Source: Cryptomeria japonica
Lineage: Eukaryota; Streptophyta; Pinopsida; Cupressales; Cupressaceae
Length of the DNA: 64,000 bases
Assembly (NCBI RefSeq): GCF_030272615.1
Contig: NW_026729155.1
Span: 62,001 to 126,000 of the forward strand
Direction of reading: 5' to 3'
Under the pieces are notes generated by a model. The model was not told where the DNA came from. It saw only the letters and a program-made list of their open reading frames with translations, and did not search any database. The translations under genes and the position numbers were made by a program. The stretch's first letter is position 1, and each line of letters starts with the position of its first letter. Shown here piece by piece: positions 24,470-36,235 of this stretch.

Positions 24470-26448
24470 GATGGGGCCATCACCACCATTTCCATGCTCC
24501 CAAGAAACTTAATTTTGAAATTGCAATTTAGAAAAAATTCCTCAATGCTGCTAAAGAGGTAGATTAAAAGTCTGAAGAACAAGCTGAATTGAAAAAATAT
24601 TCCTTCAATTTTCCTCCAAAAAGAGTTCCACGTAGTATCACCATATCAAAAAATTTCTAGTAAGGCTAATTGATGCCTTTTTCTACACCAAATAAGCCTG
24701 AAAGGAATAATGTTGGAGAATTTTCTAGTTTTGTTGGATACTCCTATATATACACTAAGGATATTTGAGATATTTACTGTTAAGAATTCATAGCTTTTCA
24801 TGGTCCAAGTTCAATCCAATTGGAAATGTTTTTCTTGTTATTATTAACCCATCTAACGACGGTTGTGATGATTTGTGGGTGAGGGAAAATAGGATTTTAT
24901 TTAAAATAAAAATTCATTTATTTCAACTTGTGGTTGCAACTTGCATTTGTAGCAACTTGCATTTGTAAAAAAATGCAAGTGGGGGGATTTAATGATTTAA
25001 ATAAATGTTTTATTTAGTTTATTTAAAAGAAGAAAGGGGATTAAATTGAATAAATAATATTTATTCATTTAATTGAGTGTGAATTTGGTTTAATTAATTA
25101 ATTAAAATAAATTCAATAATTTATTTAATTAATAGGAGAATGTTTGAAGATGAATTAATTAAATAATAATTTAATTAACTGATGGCTTAGTGGATTTTTA
25201 ATCAAATAAATAGCAAATATTAATTAAGCTGGACAGATTTATGTGACTACAGTGATCACTTAAAGGACTCAATAAGATGAGTGAAAAGACCATATGATTA
25301 TAAAAAGAGATAATTGAGACCAAAGTTGCACTTTGCTGAGGACTAATCCCTGCAAAAAGAAACATAGAAAAGAGTCAAATTTAGAACAAATATGCAAAAT
25401 ATCATATGTATTAGGTTATGGCTTTGCAGTTCAGTGCGTAAGAGAAGATTTCGAAGGCAATTACTTGTATATTGAATTTTTTGGCTCTTTGGAGGAAAAT
25501 TTGAAGTATATTTTACATCTACGGTTCACATAAAATAATATGATTGCATACCATTAAGTGATAGCATTGGTTTGAGGGGATACTTTAACTCCTATTTGAG
25601 AAGGGATATTTTTTATTAATTTTTAATACCTGTAAGAAATGTACATCGAGAGAGGGAGAAGAATAGATAACGTCAAATTCCTTAGCATTTACAAGGAAGT
25701 GCCAAATTTCATAACCGAGCAAACAAAATCAGCTAAAATTTCAAATGCCAAATCTTTTAATTCTGAATTCATCAAGTGACACTACATATAACATACTAAA
25801 TCTAAATCATGCATTCTCCATTTTTAGAAGACAAAAAAGAAACAAAAATAAGAAATCTAATCATTTAATTCCTCAACATTTTCTCAAAAATGTTATTAAA
25901 AACAACTAAAATTCTCAAAATTGAAAATTCTCCACTATGACCAACAAAACAAACGAAGTGGATAAGGCCAACCATATTTCATCGAAATTTATCAAACACC
26001 ATTGAAGTTTCCAAACGAATTCCAAATGAGCCAAAAAAAAAAAATGCATTACAAACATAGGGAAACTTTACCTAACTATACAGACCCTAATACAATGTAA
26101 AAAATTGCTTTATGTAATTATTTGAAATAGAGCATTAAAAACCAATTGAATAATCGATAAAAAACAAACCAATGGAGTAAAGATAAGATAAAGCCAAGCT
26201 TACCTTTGAAGCAGAGATTTCACTTAACTTAGCAGATCAAGCGAGGTATTTGCCGGCAGTTCCACAAATCCAGTTTAGCTCAAACCCTTGCTTTAGCTCA
26301 AGCCCTTATCGACTACAGATCTGAACGGGCTTGCAATTCTTTTGGAAGAGGTTTTCATGGAAAATATGAGATTGTGTAGAAAAATATCAAATTTGTATAA
26401 AAAATATTATTTTAATTGGAATTGTACATAATATATGAATAATAAGGA
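24470..26448. other. No gene recognised; AT-rich repeat-like sequence
   Basis: 24,990-25,210 is dominated by TTAATTAA/AATAAAT-type text, resembling decayed LTR or UTR sequence of plant retroelements. No coding motif or paired terminal repeat was found. Confidence 0.45.
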
Positions 26449-26453
26449 GTTGC

Positions 26454-26936
26454 TGTAGAATTTTGAACCTGACCTATCCTCTGTGAACCAACTGATTAGC
26501 AAACAATAATAGTAAAAAGAAGAAAAACACCAATATCTTTATTGAAGCTTAATTAAAAAATTACATAGAGGCTGTATATATAAAGAATTTGCAGTCTAGA
26601 AGAATAAATAATAACTGCAGTTCTAAATATATTCCTAGCTTTGCATGGAAAGCTACTAAGGCTCTCAAACTAAAAAAAGCAAACTACTCCCTAATTTAAG
26701 AATACAATAAGTGCATGCACAACATGCTTTATTTACTAAAAACAAACTCATGCAAAAAGCAAAACTAAAAATAGTCCTAAGGATTCATGCATGTTGGAGT
26801 ACATGCTTTATTTGCATGAATAAACAAAAAAAAACTATTAACTAAAAATAGCTTATGCATGGTGATGAATGGATAGCTTCATGTCCAAACTGGAGTTGCA
26901 TGGAGCTACATGTTAGAGCAGCATCACTTATCAACA
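26454..26936 (-). repeat. Copia 3' LTR (483 bp)
   Basis: Pairs with 31,067-31,478. It contains about 70 bp (around 26,728-26,800) absent from the other LTR, bounded by copies of ATGC, so one LTR gained or lost a segment after or during insertion. Confidence 0.95.
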
Positions 26937-29900
26937 TACTCCCCCTTGATGCTGAGAGGGCTGACAATCTTATCTCGTAGTGCTATAAACTGAGCTTTCG
27001 CAACCGCTTTGGTGAATATATCTACTAGCTGATCCTGGGTGTTGATGTGCTTCAATTTGGCATCCTTCTTTTGCACCAAATCTTGTATGAAGTGATATTT
27101 CAAATGAAAATGCTTAGTTCTGCTGTGATGAACCGGATTCTTAGCTAACTTGATGGCACTCACATTGTCACAATAAATTACTGTAGGCTGAATTTGTTTT
27201 TCTCCAATTTCTTCCAAAACTTTTCTGAGCCAAAGGGCTTGTGTACCTGCTGAGGTAATTGCAACATACTCTGCTTTTGTAGATGAGAGGGCAACAATAC
27301 TTTGTTTTTTCAAGCTCCAGGTAATCAAACCAGAACCAAAAGAAAAACAATTTTCAGATGTAGATTTACGGTCATCCATACTACCTCCCCAATCTAAATC
27401 ACTAAAGCCTACAAGATTGAACTTTTCAGAAGAGTAGTAATGAATACCAAAACTTGAATTCCCTTTCACATACCTCAAAATCCTCTTGGCTGCCCTCATA
27501 TGTATTTCAGATGGATTTGTCATATACCTTGAAACAAGTGAAACTGAATAAGCAATATCTGGCCTCGTGTGGGTTAGAAACATCAAGCTCCCCACAATAC
27601 TTCTGTAAGTTGTCTCATCAACTAAATCAGCACCATCATCTCTACATAACAAATCTCCATGAGCACTTGGAGTGGAGGCAAGATTACAATTAGTCATATT
27701 AAATTTCTTCAGCATATCCTGTGCATACTTTGTTTGACAAATGAAAATCTCATCCTTACTTTGATAAACCTCCATTCCTAGAAAATATCTCATTAGACCA
27801 AGATCTTTCATCTCAAATTCTTTCATCATAGTAGCTTTGAATTCATCTTTCATCTTAGAACTACTACCCATATACAAAAGATCATCAACATACAAACTTA
27901 TGATGAGAATATTAGTACCTTCTTGTTTGTACTATAGGGTAGGATCACTCTTACTTCTCTAGAAGCCATTCTCTTGAAAGTATCCATCAATCCTGGCATA
28001 CCACGCTCTTGGTGCTTGCTTGAGGCCATACAAAGCCTTCTTCAACTTGTAGACATAATTATCTTTTCCTTCCACTTCAAAACCTTGTGGCTACTCCACA
28101 TATACTTCCTCTTCTAAGTACCCATTCAAGAAGGCACTTTTCACGTCCATATGATGTATGCTCCACTTCTTCTGAGCTGCTAATGAAATCAGCATTCGTA
28201 TGGTCTCTTGTCTTGCTACTGGTGCAAATGTCTCTTCATATTCAATTCCATATTTCTGTGTGAAGCCTTTAGCAACTAATCTTGCCTTGTGTCTTTCAAT
28301 ACTCCCATCACTGTTAAACTTGGTCTTGTAGACCCATTTGGTGCCAATCCTTTTTTTTTCATGTGGAAGTTCTGTTAACTCCCAAGTATCATTCTTGTGA
28401 ATGGAATCCATCTCTTCTTCCATGGCTTTCACCCAAACCTCATTAGTACATGCATCTTCAAAACATGATGGTTCAAAATCAGCCTTGGCTAATAAAGCAA
28501 AATTCACTGTTTCACCTACTGGGTTTACTTCATGTACTTGATTTCCACTCCTCTGGTAGATATCATTCAATCTCCTTACTTTCCTTGTAGAACTTGGAGA
28601 AGAAGCTAGACTTGAACTTGGTACTAAATAACTTGATGAAGGGTTGCTTGGTGGAGTTAAACCACTGGATATAGAAACATTAGTTGGCTGCTCATGATCA
28701 ATATCAGCAATTATATCATCATTCAAAATAGATTTTGGCTTCTCAACATGGCCTTTTTTATGACCATAAACTCCCCCTTCATCAAAAATCACATCTCTTG
28801 AGACAATAAGCTTGTTAGTGAGGGGATTATACAATCTATAAGCCTTGCTTTTCTCACTATACCCAATAAAAATACATGACTCACTCTTTGCATCTAACTT
28901 CTGTCTATTCTGATCCGGTACATGCGCATAAGCCAAACAACCAAAAACTTTGAAATGATTAACATTAGGCCTTTTACCATACCAAGCTTCATAAGGAGTC
29001 ATCTTTTCTAGTGTACTGGTGGGGCTACGGTTGAGGATGTACACTGCTATAGCAACTCCATCTCCCCAATAAGAATTGCTCAATCCCTTGGTTTGTAACA
29101 TGCACCTTGCCATTTCAACCACAGTACGATTCTTCCTTTCAGCTACTCCATTCTGTTGAGGTGTGTATGCAGTAGTAAGTTGCCTCTTGATGCGATTAAA
29201 ATCACAATAATTTTGGAAAGCCTTTGAGCAAAATTCTCCTCCACGATCAGTCCTTAAACATTTGATCTTGCACCCTTTCTCATTTTCCACAAGGGCTTTA
29301 AACTTCTTGAATGTACCCAAGGCTTCATCTTTGGCCTTCAAAAAATATACCCAACAATTTCGTGAGTAATCATCAATAAAAGTGATGAAATATGATGACT
29401 TACCCAAACTCTTAGTCTGCATAGGACCACATATATCTGAATGAACAAGCTAAAGTGGGTGATGAGCCCTCCATGCATTGCCCTTTGGAAACTTCTCTCT
29501 TGCATGCTTTCCTTTAGTACAACCTTCACAAACCTCCTTGTGTTCCTCAACCTTGGGGAAACCAGAAACTAATGCATGTGAGGTTAGAAACTTCAAACTA
29601 TGAAAATTTAAATGCTCATACCTGAGATGCCATAACCAACTTGAATCCTCATAAGCCATATTTGCCAAACTGTTGTTATGTTCACCAAACCTCAAAGGGA
29701 ACATCCTATTTCTTGTCATAGGAACAACAGTGATCACCCTATTATCCTTATTCTTATCATAGATAGTACAAGTCTTATTCTCAAAGACTACTTTATATTT
29801 TTTCTCACATAGCTGCCCAACACTTAACAAATTGTGCTTCAATTGTAGAGTATAATAAATATCATGAATACTTTTTATACCTTCTTTTGTTTGGACCTCC

Positions 29901-30106
29901 ATAGCTCCTTTGGCAGCAACCTCCAATGATTTATCATCACCAAGCTAGATCTTGGATTTGAAACTTCCATCCTTTGTTGAGAACAACTTCTCATTCCCTG
30001 TCATATGGTTAGAGCATCCAGAATCTAGGTACCAAACATCTTTACTAGTATTTTCACCCTTGGCATAAGATAAAAATAAGTGATCAGGAGGATTGTCACT
30101 ACTTTC
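26924..30106 (-). pseudogene. Copia pol: protease, integrase, reverse transcriptase, RNase H
   Basis: Continues the gag frame without a frameshift, for 1358 codons in total from 30,997 to 26,924. Protease: DSGCSNHM near 30,025. Pre-integrase zinc binding: WHLRYEHLNF and CEGCTKGKH. Integrase catalytic core: [16 protein letters not shown] and [13 protein letters not shown] carry the D, D and [22 protein letters not shown] and the catalytic YVDDLLYMGSS. RNase H: FSDLDWGGSMDDRKST and ALSSTKAEYVA, ending near LVDIFTKAVAKAQF. In-frame stops: TAG at 29,945-29,947, 29,450-29,452, 28,091-28,093, 27,959-27,961 and 27,932-27,934, after the TAA at 30,107-30,109. The frame ends 13 bases inside the 3' LTR. 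These proteins would process, copy and integrate the element's RNA in virus-like particles. Confidence 0.95.
26937..26948 (-). other. Polypurine tract of the copia element
   Basis: On the minus strand AAGGGGGAGTA directly abuts the 3' LTR; it primes plus-strand DNA synthesis in this class. Confidence 0.9.
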
Positions 30107-30997
30107 TTAAGCATAGTTAGCACTTTTACCTTCTTTCAATCTGCATTCTCTTTCAAAGTGGCCATACCTGTTACAGTGGTAACATTGAACATTTCTCTTA
30201 TCAAATCTGCCTCTACCTCTTCCTCTAAAACCACCACTTCCTCTTGAGCCACCTCTTCCTCTGCCTCTTGAAGAATTTTGGCTTTGCCCTTTACCTTGGC
30301 CTTGATTGATTTTGGCACTACTGTTGCTTGCATCTTCATTTTTTGTAATTAGCAATTTAGAGGAAAATGCTTTCTCTACACCTTCAAAAGAATCTTTCAA
30401 TCTTTCTTCATGAGACATCACGGATCCAACCAGTTGATCAAATTGTAGTTTTGTCAAATCCTTGCTTTCTTCTATGATTATTGCTACATGATTCCATCTG
30501 GGTGTCAAAGATCTCAACATCTTTTTAATCAAAACTTCATTGCTTACAATTTCTCCAAGTGTAGCCATTTTATTGACCACATCTTTGACTCTGACAAAAT
30601 AATCACTTATACTTTCAGCTTCTTGCATCTTCAAATTCTCGAACTCTCGCTTCAATGTCTGAAGCTTGACCACTTTAACTTGATCACTACCCTGGTAAGC
30701 TTCTTGTAGAGTCTTCCAGGCATCTTTGGCAATTGTTGCTCCTGATATTCTTGGAAATAAGCTCTTATCAAGAGCTATCTGAATGTGAAACAAAGCTTGA
30801 GCATTCTTTTTCCTTGCTTCCTTTCTTACTATTCTTTCATTAGCTGTAAGGGCATTCCAATCAGTTGGCTCTTCATAACCTGATTCAATAATCTCCCACA
30901 AATCTTTTCCAATCAAAAAGGTCAGCATCTTAATGCACCAATAATCATAATCATTCCCATCAAATTCTGGAACGGGCATATGGTTAGAATTCGACAT
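30107..30997 (-). pseudogene. Copia gag with CCHC knuckle
   Basis: 296 codons from the ATG at 30,997 to a TAA (30,107-30,109); the same frame continues into pol, so the TAA probably replaced a sense codon. The N-terminus (PEFDGNDYDYWCIKM) and the following region are the UBN2-type copia gag that forms the particle. Residues ~240-270 are Arg/Gly-rich and residues 272-285 form one CCHC knuckle, CYHCNRYGHFEREC, for RNA binding. It is the best-preserved open frame of the element, with no internal stop. Confidence 0.95.
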
Positions 30998-31052
30998 GAT
31001 TAACTTTGGTGAAATTCCAACAATAAAATTTTAACCCAAAACAATTTTACCT

Positions 31053-31064
31053 GCTCTGATACCA
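31053..31064 (-). other. Copia primer-binding site (initiator Met tRNA)
   Basis: Minus-strand TGGTATCAGAGC, complementary to the 3' end of plant initiator Met tRNA, lies two bases inside the 5' LTR. Confidence 0.95.
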
Positions 31065-31066
31065 CT

Positions 31067-31478
31067 TGTAGAATTTTGAACTTGACCTATCCTCTCTAAA
31101 CCAACTGATTAGCAAACAATAACAGCAAAAAGAAGAAAAACACCAATATCTTTATTGAAGCTTAATTAAAAAATTACATAGAGGCTGTATATATAAAGAA
31201 TTTGTAGTCTAGAAGAATAAATAATAACTGCAGTTCTAAATATATTCCTAGCTTTGCATGGAAAGCTACTAAGGCTCTCAAACTAAAAAAAGCAAACTAC
31301 TCCCTAAATTAAGAATACAATAAGTGCATGCACAACATGCTCATGCTTTATTTGCATGAATAAACAAAAAAAAAAAATATTAACTAAAATTAACTTATGC
31401 ATGGTGATGAATGGATAGCTTCATGTCCAAACTGGAGTTGCATGGAGCTGCATGCTAGAGCAGCATCACTTATCAACA
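31067..31478 (-). repeat. Copia 5' LTR (412 bp)
   Basis: Starts TGTAGAAT and ends ATCAACA on the + strand. It pairs with 26,454-26,936 and would carry the element's promoter and polyadenylation signals. Confidence 0.95.
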
Positions 31479-31483
31479 GTTGC

Positions 31484-34400
31484 CAGACAAAAAAAAATAA
31501 AAAAGAAGTTCCTTCCCCAGGGAATAGCCTATCAAATAATAACATTTCAATTAGCTATCATACATTTTTATTTTCCCGCTCAAGATTTATTTCACATTTG
31601 TTGCCATAACGGTATTTAAAGTATACAATTTTGTGATATTTTTCCCATACGTGCTTACTTTATTCATTAAAAAAACAAGACGAAAAGCAAATTCAGATTA
31701 TCATATTTGTGTATGTGTTTTGGTTTATGGAAAGGAGAGAAGTTTTCCTGTAATCAATGATTTGTACTAAGATAAGGTGATAAAATTAAAGCCCATAAAC
31801 TAATTTCTTTCTAGATTGGTCTGTATATTCCTGAAATTGGGTACCACTATACTTCTTGGCTGTGTCTGGCACTATCTATAGGCATATATCTTATAAGATT
31901 GTGAATCGTCTCCTATTATTATTTATTAGTTCTTGCCATGCCATGCCAGTGGAACTATTGCTGAGGTTTAGACTTTAAATAGTGATTAAACTGCATATCA
32001 ACTGCCAATCAGATTTCAACTTTTCTAATATTTGTTTTACGTTTATTTCCTCCTTCATTGAAGTTGCATCTTTTTTAAGACAAATATTAATTTAAATTTG
32101 TTTGGCATATCATTATTGTCTTTATTTAGGTTGCAGGATGTTAGGGAAGGTTGTTCTCTTATTGGCTTCATTAAGGTTGCAGGATGTCAGGGAAGGTTGT
32201 TCTCTTTCCAATGCACGAGAACACACTCCCCTCACGGCACTGCTCTGAGCTCTCTGCAAGATTGCACGGAAAAATAAGGTCTTTGGATGCTGGCATCTGA
32301 AAATCACCTTCTATCCTCTCTGATCTTTTCTGGGCTGTCTGCTACATTGGTGAGCTCGAAGAGCAATCTATGAGAGTCTTGGTCATTGACATTTGATTTA
32401 GAAACTTATAACTTCTTACCCTGTTGGCAGATTAAATCATGTGTTATTTGGGGATACGTACTCTCTGCAACCTTCACACCATTACTGAAGCTTTAATAAA
32501 TTATTTTTAGATGGTATTATGTTGCTTGTTCTATCATTTTTTATATTTTAGATCTTTGCAGTGCTAGGCGTCTGTCATCATTTGACTCTTCTACCATTTT
32601 CAAACTACGCGCCTAGCTACTTTATTGCTGCACCATTATTTATATAATCTATCTTGATGAACAGCGCCAATATTCTATTCTTATGTCATTTTCATGGGTC
32701 TTTACCTTTTGCTACTTGGCCATTTAAATGATACACCACATTATCTGGTTGCATTGGACTTATCTTAAACTCTTCCTCAGAGCAATGATTTAGATGCTTG
32801 TGACAGATTGCCATTCTCAATGCTGCATGTTTTATTAGTGACATTTTCCGCTATTAGAATAGAGGAAAAATTAGATGCTCCATACTATGCTTGGCCTGGT
32901 TACAAGGTATTTAGTTGCAATTTGCTCAGGTTTAATTCCTTCATCACTCCATTATCTGCACAATCGTTCTATTGCCTGCCATTTGGATGGCTATACATCA
33001 TGCCTTATTTGGTTATGCCAAAGTCTATTGCTTTATTGTATCACTCTTCAATTGGAATGGATCGATAATCTAAAGCATGTATTAGGTAAAATCCATGAAC
33101 AATCCACATGCCTGACAAAACTGTTTTGCCACCACTTGGCAGGAACTATGTTGCACTGCAGCTCTTGTTCCGTATTGGAACAATTAGCTGATATCTTATG
33201 TCATTGTTTCGAATCAAATAGATTGAATGTGCTAAATTTATAAAATAAGTATATAAATATAAAAATGTTTACAAAACTGAATTCGCTCCTATCTACTCAA
33301 CTGTGTGGGGCCTGTGGACACCATCATGTTTTATGACAAAGACGGCTGAACATTATGTTTCGCGATGCAGATATATTGCTGAGGCAATAAAGGCTTGGCT
33401 AACTTAACCATTTTGAATAGAGGGTGTAGACACAAAACATAAATTCAATTTAATATATAATAAATTTTTATTTATTTAATATCTATTATATTATGAATTA
33501 CATTTATATAGAGGTTACATTTTGATTGTATAAACAATACAAAAGGACAGTATTTTATAAAAATTGCAGCTTCTAAAAACATAATAATTAACTTCTAAAA
33601 CATGATAATTGTCATCTTTGAAAATCTACTAAAAACTTATTTAGAATCTTTACCTAAAATCTCCAATTGTATAATTGAAATTACTAATTCCATTACCAGT
33701 TACACGCTTACATCATTTCCAACAAAAAAGAAAATTAGGCTCACTAGATTAAATTAAAATTTCATTTTCTCCTTCAAAAATCTAAAAGATTTTGTGAGAA
33801 CTATCGTAGTAGAAAAAGCAAAGAGTTTCAATGTCTTTGATCAGTGAAAGAATTGCTCAAATTGACTTCAAATACCCATGGCAATATGAATAAGTTTTCG
33901 TCATTTTCCCGTTTAGTAATTTTGCTTATTTATTTCCTGTCATCGTTTTTCGCCACCCATGTTTTGAGTTGCAGATATGAAAAACGATTTTTCTTCACTG
34001 ACGTGTTTTGAACGATGAGTACACACCACTACTTTTCCTTCTATTGCATCCGTGTAACCATAAACCACAAGATTGTAAAATGCACAAGATGAGTACAGGA
34101 TAGATTGTTGGTGAGGTGGACCTTTTTAGACTATGATAGCCAGAGATGCGAATGTATAACTAATGTGGATAATAGGATGGAGCATGTGTAGTACAAGTCT
34201 TTATTAAATTGGGTAAATACATATGAACTTTTCAAATTGTGTATGGAAGATGAAAGCTATTAAAACAAATATTTTTTAAATTAGTTTATTATAAATATAT
34301 ATCAATATAATAAATTAATAATTAAATGAAAAAATAGTAATCAATGTGATATTTTTTTTTAATTTTTTTTATAAGCTGTGACATCCATCATAGATACCTA

Positions 34401-35879
34401 TTTTCATACAATGTCTATTGGAAAAACCATAAAGAGAATTTAAAGAGAATTGAGAAACAAATGGATAAATTTAAAGATCTTTGAAACTAGACATAGTTGA
34501 AGGATAGATAGGTGGAGCATGATATGGACAGCAATCAATGCATTTAATCAAAAGGTATGGTGCTGAGTTATGAAGAATAGTGGCCCCCTCAATATTTGTG
34601 GAGTGTGCAAAAGTGACAAGAAAGTAGGGAAAGCTAGTGCTGTAGAATGCAATGACTACCTAATATCAACGAAACAAATTTATTAAAAAGGCTTTAGGAA
34701 CTTTAAGAAAATGCAATTGGCAAGTGTAAATCCATATTCCATAGTTGTTGCTAGTTTTTCGCCTTCTCGCAGTAAAATGTGATATTTCATGTAGGTTGTA
34801 GATAACTATCAAAGCTTAAGGTATGCATTCATTTTGCTTGGGAGGATAATCAAAGGGGTGGTTATTACATTGGTAGTAGATAATGGTTCAAACGTTAGAC
34901 TTATGAAGCTCAACTAACTCTAGATAAAGGAAACTATCTTGCACTAGTATCCCACTCCAACTAAGTTGGTCACTTCATATGAATTTTTTTCCTTTGAATT
35001 TATTAAATGAATTTGATTTTAACCCTTGTTATGTTTAAATTTCATTGCATGGTGAAGAGTTTCATGAACCCTTCTTATGGTATTAGCATCAATAGCTATA
35101 AACATAGAGAGCTTAAGAATGTCAGTTTAATGGTTAGTATTTATCAAATGAAAAGCTGGTAGTATCCTTAATGGCTAGGTTACAACTATCTAAATAATTT
35201 TTGACATAGCCAAGAATTTGATTGAGTTACTTGATGCATATATGTTCCATATGTATTAAAGCTACATGGTGAGAGCATGCTCATTATTGGTGATAAATTA
35301 TGTCATATCTTCATAAAAAAATGTATGACAATACATATATTAAAAAAATAATATGTGGGTGAAGATTGGTATACATCAACACATAGGCATGACATTGGTA
35401 AACAAACATGCTATCATGGGATTGGAATGACCTTGTAGTATAATTGGTATAATATGAAGCCATGCCATTAAATTTAGAGATTAATAGGAATAATAAATTT
35501 GGTTCTCTTACATCAAACCATATATGAAATATTTATTTTTTTAATGCAATTGAACTTGAATGTTTTGTTAACTTTAGCACTAGGCCTTATTAGGTGAGAC
35601 TTGGCCACCATTTTTTCACAGATTTGTCCTTGAGGAATTGATTGTTGGATTAATTTATATTTAGTGTCTTTAGTAAGACACCTAACACAAAATAGCTATG
35701 CGTTCAATTTTGGATGTGTAGAAGAAGTTTTGTCATCCTAAACATGCATTCTTCTCTCTCTCTACATTTTGAGTGGTGGACTTGGTGACATTGCATGCTC
35801 AACATCATGTGCACTTGATATAATGTCATGTTAGAATGACACATGAAGAATGTTCTTGTATATATATATATATAAGTTT
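31484..35879. other. No convincing gene; duplicated and AT-rich sequence
   Basis: 31,550-31,950 resembles 22,740-23,100. A 46-bp direct repeat (GGTTGCAGGATGT, then AGGGAAGGTTGTTCTCTT) lies at about 32,125-32,215. An open frame at 32,875-33,243 ends with EQLADILCH, reminiscent of the copia RNase H C-terminus, but the rest does not match, so it is not called. The remainder has no recognisable content. Confidence 0.4.
35859..35874. repeat. (TA)8 microsatellite
   Basis: Eight uninterrupted TA units just upstream of psiB. Confidence 0.95.
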
Positions 35880-35889
35880 TACATTGCAT

Positions 35890-36235
35890 CCACAATATGG
35901 ATATGATAAGGTGGATGCATTTAGCTTTGGAATTAAGGTGGTTGTGATTGTTAGTGAAAAATAAGGATAGGGCTTTCCAAGAATGACTTATTCATTGTTT
36001 TCCAGGTTTAAGTAGGAAGTGAAGTTAATAGATTTGGTATATGAGGGACTTTAGGATGACAAAATGTGTTTTATATATGAACCAATAAAAATAGTGAAAG
36101 TGGCAATTTGGTGTGTATATTATGATTATATGAGGCTGCCAATGATATTCATGATGAAGGTGTTGGAAGGGCTAAGAGAGACATTGGATGATGTTCCTTT
36201 TGCATTCACATTAATTGCTTATAATTAGTAGGTAC
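35890..36235 (+). pseudogene. psiB: S-RLK kinase C-lobe pseudogene fragment
   Basis: One nearly continuous frame carries YDKVDAFSFGIKVVVIVSEK, IDLVYEGL, IKIVKVAIWCV, MKVLEGLRETLDDVPFAF. These follow the S-RLK C-lobe at 54.9-55.3 kb (IEKADIFSFGVMMIEIISGK, LLDLVYPRL, VKLIKVGMWCVQDNF, VKALEGLIDTFNDVPCAL) in order. Three or four stops (TAA, TAG) interrupt it. The N-lobe and catalytic loop are missing, and the 5' boundary falls at the (TA)8 tract. The 3' flank matches that of psiA. Confidence 0.8.

Larger units (their letters stand above)
26454..31478 (-). mobile_element. Complete Ty1/copia retrotransposon with LTRs and 5-bp TSD
   Basis: Both LTRs start TGTAGAAT and end ATCAACA on the + strand. 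The flanking target-site duplication GTTGC is perfect (26,449-26,453 and 31,479-31,483). Read on the minus strand, a primer-binding site lies inside the 5' LTR (31,067-31,478), one gag-pol frame follows, and a polypurine tract precedes the 3' LTR (26,454-26,936). The domain order protease, integrase, RT, RNase H defines copia. It is structurally complete but inactive because six stops interrupt the frame. LTRs differ at only about a dozen sites by eye plus one indel, so it is much younger than its neighbours. Confidence 0.97.

Noticed and set aside
24990-25210. Possible solo LTR rich in TTAATTAA
   Set aside because: No defined TG...CA ends, target duplication or second copy in the window.
32875-33243. 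Open frame of 122 codons ending in EQLADILCH, like the copia RNase H end
   Set aside because: Only one short motif matches. No SDADW-type or ALSSTKAEY-type motif precedes it and no LTR is near, so chance similarity is likely.
34560-34930. Possible EGF-like/upstream part of psiB (CGVCKSDKK)
   Set aside because: The Cys spacing does not follow the S-RLK EGF region and no other extracellular block is colinear.
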